Below, piece after piece: positions 61,054 through 64,000 of a stretch of DNA of 64,000 nt. Origin of the DNA: Tsukamurella sputi. Its GTDB lineage: Bacteria > Actinomycetota > Actinomycetes > Mycobacteriales > Mycobacteriaceae. The translations under genes and the position numbers were made by a program. A model generated the notes under the pieces. It was not told the DNA's origin and ran no database searches. It worked only from the letters and a program-made list of their open reading frames with translations. Each line of letters opens with the position of its first letter. Position 1 is the first letter of the stretch. The stretch is from NCBI RefSeq assembly GCF_007858445.1, contig NZ_VIGV01000002.1, forward strand, positions 620,001 through 684,000. Direction: 5' to 3'.

Positions 61054-61083
61054 ACCTGAAGCGACCTGAAGCCGCCTTCAGGT
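61054..61083 (-). promoter_or_regulatory. Candidate response-regulator site: two direct repeats plus an inverted copy
   Basis: ACCTGAAGC occurs at 61054-61062 and 61064-61072, exactly 10 bp apart, and CTTCAGGT follows in the inverse orientation (61076-61083, reaching the trmD stop). Direct repeats about one helix turn apart are the usual binding arrangement for OmpR/PhoB-type regulators. Confidence 0.6.
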
Positions 61084-61784
61084 CAGGAGGTCTGCGCAGG
61101 TGGGAGCAGATCGGGACGACGGTCCGCGGTGCGCGCGAGGGACTGCTCGCGCCGCCACCGCGCGACCTTGGCGTGATCGCCGGAGAGCAGGACGGGCGGC
61201 ACCGTCAGGTCGCGCCAGGTCTCGGGACGGGTGTACGAGGGCCCCTCGAGGAGGCCACCGGCACCGTCGGAGAAGGAGTCGTCCTGATGGCTGAGCTTGT
61301 TGCCGAGCACGCCGGGGATGAGCCGGCCGAAGGCCTCCACCATCACGAGCACCGCGACCTCGCCGCCGATGAGGACGTAGTCGCCGATGGAAACCTCGAC
61401 CACTCGCACGCGTTTGGCGGCGTCGTCGAAAACGCGCTGATCGATGCCCTCGTACCGGCCGCAGGCGAAGACGATGTGCTTCTCCTGCGCCCAGTCGTGG
61501 GCCATGGCCTGGGTGAACGGCACGCCCGCGGGCGTGGGGACCACGAGCAGGGCGTCGTCGGGGCAGACCTCGTCGAGCGCGGGACCCCAGACGGTGGGCT
61601 TCATGACCATGCCGGGCCCGCCGCCGTAGGGCGAGTCGTCGACGGCCTTGTGCACGTCGTGGGTCCAGTCACGCAGGTCGTGCACGCCGAACTCGAGCAG
61701 TCCCTTGTCGACGGCCTTACCGAGCAGCGCCTGCCGCAGCGGCGCGAGGTACTCGGGGAAGATCGTGACCACGTCGATGCGCAT
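61083..61784 (-). CDS. trmD: tRNA (guanine-N1)-methyltransferase TrmD
   Basis: TrmD makes m1G37 in tRNAs to prevent frameshifting. The SPOUT fold shows [60 protein letters not shown] and [24 protein letters not shown], all family signatures. The 233 residues are the usual size. ATG lies 3 bp after the rimM stop. It is the last gene of the rpsP-khpA-rimM-trmD operon. Confidence 0.96.
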   Translation of the reverse strand: MRIDVVTIFPEYLAPLRQALLGKAVDKGLLEFGVHDLRDWTHDVHKAVDDSPYGGGPGMVMKPTVWGPALDEVCPDDALLVVPTPAGVPFTQAMAHDWAQEKHIVFACGRYEGIDQRVFDDAAKRVRVVEVSIGDYVLIGGEVAVLVMVEAFGRLIPGVLGNKLSHQDDSFSDGAGGLLEGPSYTRPETWRDLTVPPVLLSGDHAKVARWRREQSLARTADRRPDLLPPAQTS

Positions 61785-61787
61785 GCG

Positions 61788-62309
61788 CTACTCCGGGTCG
61801 AGGAGGCCCTCGGGGGCGTCCACCAGGACGACGCCGCCCGCGATGTCGATCTCGGGGACGATCGCGGTGACGAACGGGATGAGGATCTCGCGGCCGTCGG
61901 GCGCCTTCACCGACAGCAGCTCACCGCCGGGCGCGTGCAGCACCTCGGCGATCGTGCCGACCTCGGCGCCGTCCGTCGTGCGGACGGCGAGGCCCTCGAG
62001 TTCGTGGTCGTAGAACTCGTCCGGATCATCGCCGGAGGAGACATCGGCGGAATCGATGACGAACAACGTGCCGCGCAGCTCGTCGGCGGCGGTGCGGTCG
62101 TTCACGCCCTCCAGACGCACGAGCAGCCTCCCGGAATGATTCCGGGAGGCTGCCACGGTGTACGTCTGCGTGCGCGTCTCACGGGGGCGACGTCCGGTGA
62201 GGACGGCGCCGTCCGCGAAGCGGAGCTCGGGCGAATCGGTGCGCACCTCCACGACGAGTTCGCCGCGGATGCCGTGCGACTTGGCGACGCGGCCGATCAC
62301 GAGCTCCAT
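61788..62309 (-). CDS. rimM: Ribosome maturation factor RimM
   Basis: RimM assists 16S 3'-domain assembly by binding S19. The 173-residue protein has the N-terminal beta barrel (ELVIGRVAKSHGIRGELVVEVRTDSP) and C-terminal PRC-barrel (EFYDHELEGLAVRTTDGAEVGTIAEVLHAPGGELLSVK...EILIPFVTAIVPEIDIAGGVVLVDAPEGLLD). The ATG at 62309 is placed just upstream of the conserved ELVIGR; the KH gene stop is 4 bp before it. Confidence 0.95.
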   Translation of the reverse strand: MELVIGRVAKSHGIRGELVVEVRTDSPELRFADGAVLTGRRPRETRTQTYTVAASRNHSGRLLVRLEGVNDRTAADELRGTLFVIDSADVSSGDDPDEFYDHELEGLAVRTTDGAEVGTIAEVLHAPGGELLSVKAPDGREILIPFVTAIVPEIDIAGGVVLVDAPEGLLDPE

Positions 62310-62313
62310 CGGG

Positions 62314-62562
62314 TCAGCGGACCCGATCGGTGTCGACGACGTCGATCCGGATGCCCTTGCCACCGATGCCGGTGACGAGGGTGCGCAGGGCGGTGGCGGT
62401 CCGGCCGCTGCGGCCGATGACCTTGCCCAGGTCGTCCGGGTTCACGTGGACCTCGATCACGCGGCCGCGACGGCCGGTGATGAGGTCGACGCGAACATCG
62501 TCCGGGTTCGACACGATGCCGCGCACGAGGTGCTCGACGGCATCTGCGACGACGGCGCTCAT
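62314..62562 (-). CDS. khpA: KH-domain RNA-binding protein KhpA
   Basis: An 82-residue single KH domain: EHLVRGIVSNPDDVRVDLI, EVHVNPDDLGKVIGRSGRTATALRTLVTGIG with GRSG as the GxxG RNA-binding loop. It is the KhpA/YlqC family, which with KhpB binds many RNAs and influences cell division in Gram-positives. The ATG overlaps the rpsP stop by one base (TAATG), so they are coupled. Confidence 0.93.
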   Translation of the reverse strand: MSAVVADAVEHLVRGIVSNPDDVRVDLITGRRGRVIEVHVNPDDLGKVIGRSGRTATALRTLVTGIGGKGIRIDVVDTDRVR

Positions 62563-63029
62563 TACTCGCCCTCGGCCGGAGCCTCAGCGGCGGCCTCGGC
62601 CGGAGCCTCAGCAGCCTCGGCGGGGGCCTCGTCGGCCTTCTTCTCCGCCTTCTTCTTGGGCGTGGTGGCGGCCGCGGCGGGCTCCTTGTCGGCCTCGGCC
62701 AGCGCGGCGTTGAAGAGGTCCAGCTTGGACGGCTTCTCAGCGGCGGTCTTGAGGGTGCCCTCGGCGCCCGGGAGGCCCTTGAACTTCTGCCAGTCGCCGG
62801 TGATCTTCAGGAGGGCGAGAACCGGCTCGGTCGGCTGCGCGCCGACACCCAGCCAGTACTGCACGCGCTCCGAGTCGATCTGGATGAGCGACGGCTCCTC
62901 CTTGGGGTGGTACTTGCCGATCGACTCGATCGCGCGGCCGTTGCGGCGGGTGCGCGAGTCGGCGATGACGACGCGGTACTGCGGGTTGCGGATCTTGCCG
63001 AGCCGCGTGAGCTTGATCTTGACAGCCAT
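62562..63029 (-). CDS. rpsP: 30S ribosomal protein S16
   Basis: [67 protein letters not shown] are the S16 core (to about residue 85). The protein is 155 residues because of an Ala/Glu/Lys-rich C-terminal tail ([22 protein letters not shown]...), as in other Mycobacteriales. ATG at 63029 with AAGGA about 8 nt upstream. It heads the rpsP-khpA-rimM-trmD operon and is divergent from gadB. Confidence 0.96.
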   Translation of the reverse strand: MAVKIKLTRLGKIRNPQYRVVIADSRTRRNGRAIESIGKYHPKEEPSLIQIDSERVQYWLGVGAQPTEPVLALLKITGDWQKFKGLPGAEGTLKTAAEKPSKLDLFNAALAEADKEPAAAATTPKKKAEKKADEAPAEAAEAPAEAAAEAPAEGE

Positions 63030-63265
63030 GTGCTGTGTCCTTCGTTCGTAGTCACGTGTGCAATTCAGCGATGCGTCAGGATGAACGCACCCGGTTTTGC
63101 CGTCTGGTTGCGTGACCGCCGGGCGGTATCTCAGCCGCTGCCGGTCAGCAGCGATCCATTGTGCCATGCCGTGCGAGCTGCACGAAATCGCGCGATCGCG
63201 CCGTCGGGCGCTCCGGGCCCGCCGCGCGGGATTCCACTCGCCCTGCCGCCCCGGACGAGCGGCGG
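63030..63265. other. Gene-free divergent region between rpsP and gadB
   Basis: 236 bp without a protein-coding signal I can support. It contains the rpsP leader and promoter and the upstream region of gadB. A run CGCGCGATCGCG near 63192 is a self-complementary GC palindrome; nothing else stands out. Confidence 0.4.
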
Positions 63266-63271
63266 TAGCGT
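63266..63271 (+). promoter_or_regulatory. -10 box TAGCGT for gadB
   Basis: TANNNT hexamer ending 6 nt before the gadB ATG at 63278, with no Shine-Dalgarno. Confidence 0.6.
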
Positions 63272-63277
63272 GCGGCC

Positions 63278-64000
63278 ATGAGCACGAATCCCCTCGACGA
63301 CGACGCCCTCCTCATCCCCGCCTACGCGGGCCGCCTCGGCACCGATCCGCTCCCCCGCGCCCGGCTGGCCGACGCGGAGACCACGCCGTCGGAGGCCTAC
63401 CGCTTCATCCACGACGAGCTGATGCTCGACGGCCAGTCCCGGATGAACCTCGCGACCTTCGTCACCACGTGGATGGAACCGCAGGGCCAGGCGCTGATGT
63501 CCGAGTCCTTCGACAAGAACGCGATCGACCACGACGAGTACCCGGCGACCTCCGCGATCGACACGCGGACCGTCGCGATCGTCGCCGACCTGTTCCACGC
63601 TCCCGGACTCGACCCCAAGGACCCGGCGTCGGCGACCGGGACCACCACGATCGGCTCGTCCGAGGCCGTGATGCTCGCCGGCCTCGCGCTGAAGTGGCGC
63701 TGGCGCAAGGCGCGGCAGGCGCAGGGCCTGGACGCGAGTCGCCCGCAGCTGGTGCTCGGGTCGAACGTGCAGGTGGTGTGGGAGAAGTTCTGCCGCTACT
63801 TCGACGTCGAGCCCGTCTACCTCCCGATCGAACCCGGCCGCTACGTGATCACGCCGGAACAGGTGCGCGCCGCCGTCGACGAGAACACCATCGGCGCGGT
63901 CACCATCCTCGGCACCACCTTCACGGGCGAGTACGAGGACGTCGCGGGCGTGTGCGCCGCATTGGACGACCTGGCCGCGCAGGGCGGCCCCGACGTCCCC
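63278..64000 (+). CDS. gadB: Glutamate decarboxylase (N-terminal part; runs off window)
   Basis: PLP-dependent decarboxylase converting glutamate to GABA with proton consumption, an acid-stress function in many bacteria. The first 241 residues are present: [28 protein letters not shown] and [20 protein letters not shown] are conserved in bacterial Gad[25 protein letters not shown] is the PLP phosphate-binding region, and [18 protein letters not shown] follows. The PLP-lysine lies beyond the window. A TAGCGT box 6 nt before the ATG suggests a leaderless mRNA. It is divergent from rpsP. Confidence 0.93.
   Translation, partial: MSTNPLDDDALLIPAYAGRLGTDPLPRARLADAETTPSEAYRFIHDELMLDGQSRMNLATFVTTWMEPQGQALMSESFDKNAIDHDEYPATSAIDTRTVAIVADLFHAPGLDPKDPASATGTTTIGSSEAVMLAGLALKWRWRKARQAQGLDASRPQLVLGSNVQVVWEKFCRYFDVEPVYLPIEPGRYVITPEQVRAAVDENTIGAVTILGTTFTGEYEDVAGVCAALDDLAAQGGPDVP

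Overview
The window is high-GC chromosomal DNA from a mycolic-acid actinomycete (order Mycobacteriales). Tsukamurella or a close relative fits best, but that is inference. Support: mycothione reductase is present; the core gene order follows, as I recall it, Mycobacterium tuberculosis Rv2850c to Rv2909c (chelatase, GNAT, mqo, mtr, map, penicillin-binding lipoprotein, GNAT, ispG, rip1, dxr, rlmN, cdsA, frr, pyrH, tsf, rpsB, M23 peptidase, xerC, dprA, comM-like, yraN, DUF2469, rnhB, lepB, rplS, trmD, rimM, KH protein, rpsP); and GTG starts and TANNNT -10 boxes are abundant. I saw no rRNA, tRNA, CRISPR array, insertion sequence or prophage.

Region by region. 1-6.2 kb: a cobalt/magnesium-chelatase-like protein, an ElaA-type acetyltransferase and malate:quinone oxidoreductase on the minus strand; divergently, a hydrolase, mycothione reductase and a 33-residue cysteine-rich peptide. 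6.2-10.1 kb: an alpha/beta-hydrolase-fold protein lacking its nucleophile, cobyric acid synthase, methionine aminopeptidase and a GNAT. 10.1-20 kb: a nested palindrome, a penicillin-binding lipoprotein, an SDR, DUF456, a GNAT, the isoprenoid genes ispG and dxr around the site-2 protease rip1, and a siderophore-interacting protein fused to an O-methyltransferase-like module. 20-30 kb: small membrane proteins, RlmN, an MFS carrier, then SGNH hydrolase, pyrH, frr and cdsA, an AraC/VOC pair, and rpsB-tsf. 30-41 kb: an accessory block with two TetR regulators, esterase, hydrolase, dehydrogenase, carboxylate symporter, drug exporter and a three-gene M48 peptidase operon. 41-53 kb: M23 peptidase, zwf, xerC, an MHS carrier, a YdeI-like protein, an MscS-like channel, then the lepB to dprA run. 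53-64 kb: rplS, a membrane protein, tex, a four-gene cassette resembling ESX/type VII accessory genes, a two-component system with a small exported protein, the rpsP-khpA-rimM-trmD operon, and the start of gadB.

Three themes stand out. (1) At least sixteen genes carry a TANNNT box 6-8 nt before the start codon, the signature of leaderless mRNAs. In five of the six cases that follow closely on a same-strand gene, the upstream stop codon (TAG or TAA) is itself the first half of the box. (2) Several proteins are unusual fusions or have lost key residues. (3) The least explained system is the tightly coupled cassette at 56.9-58.7 kb.
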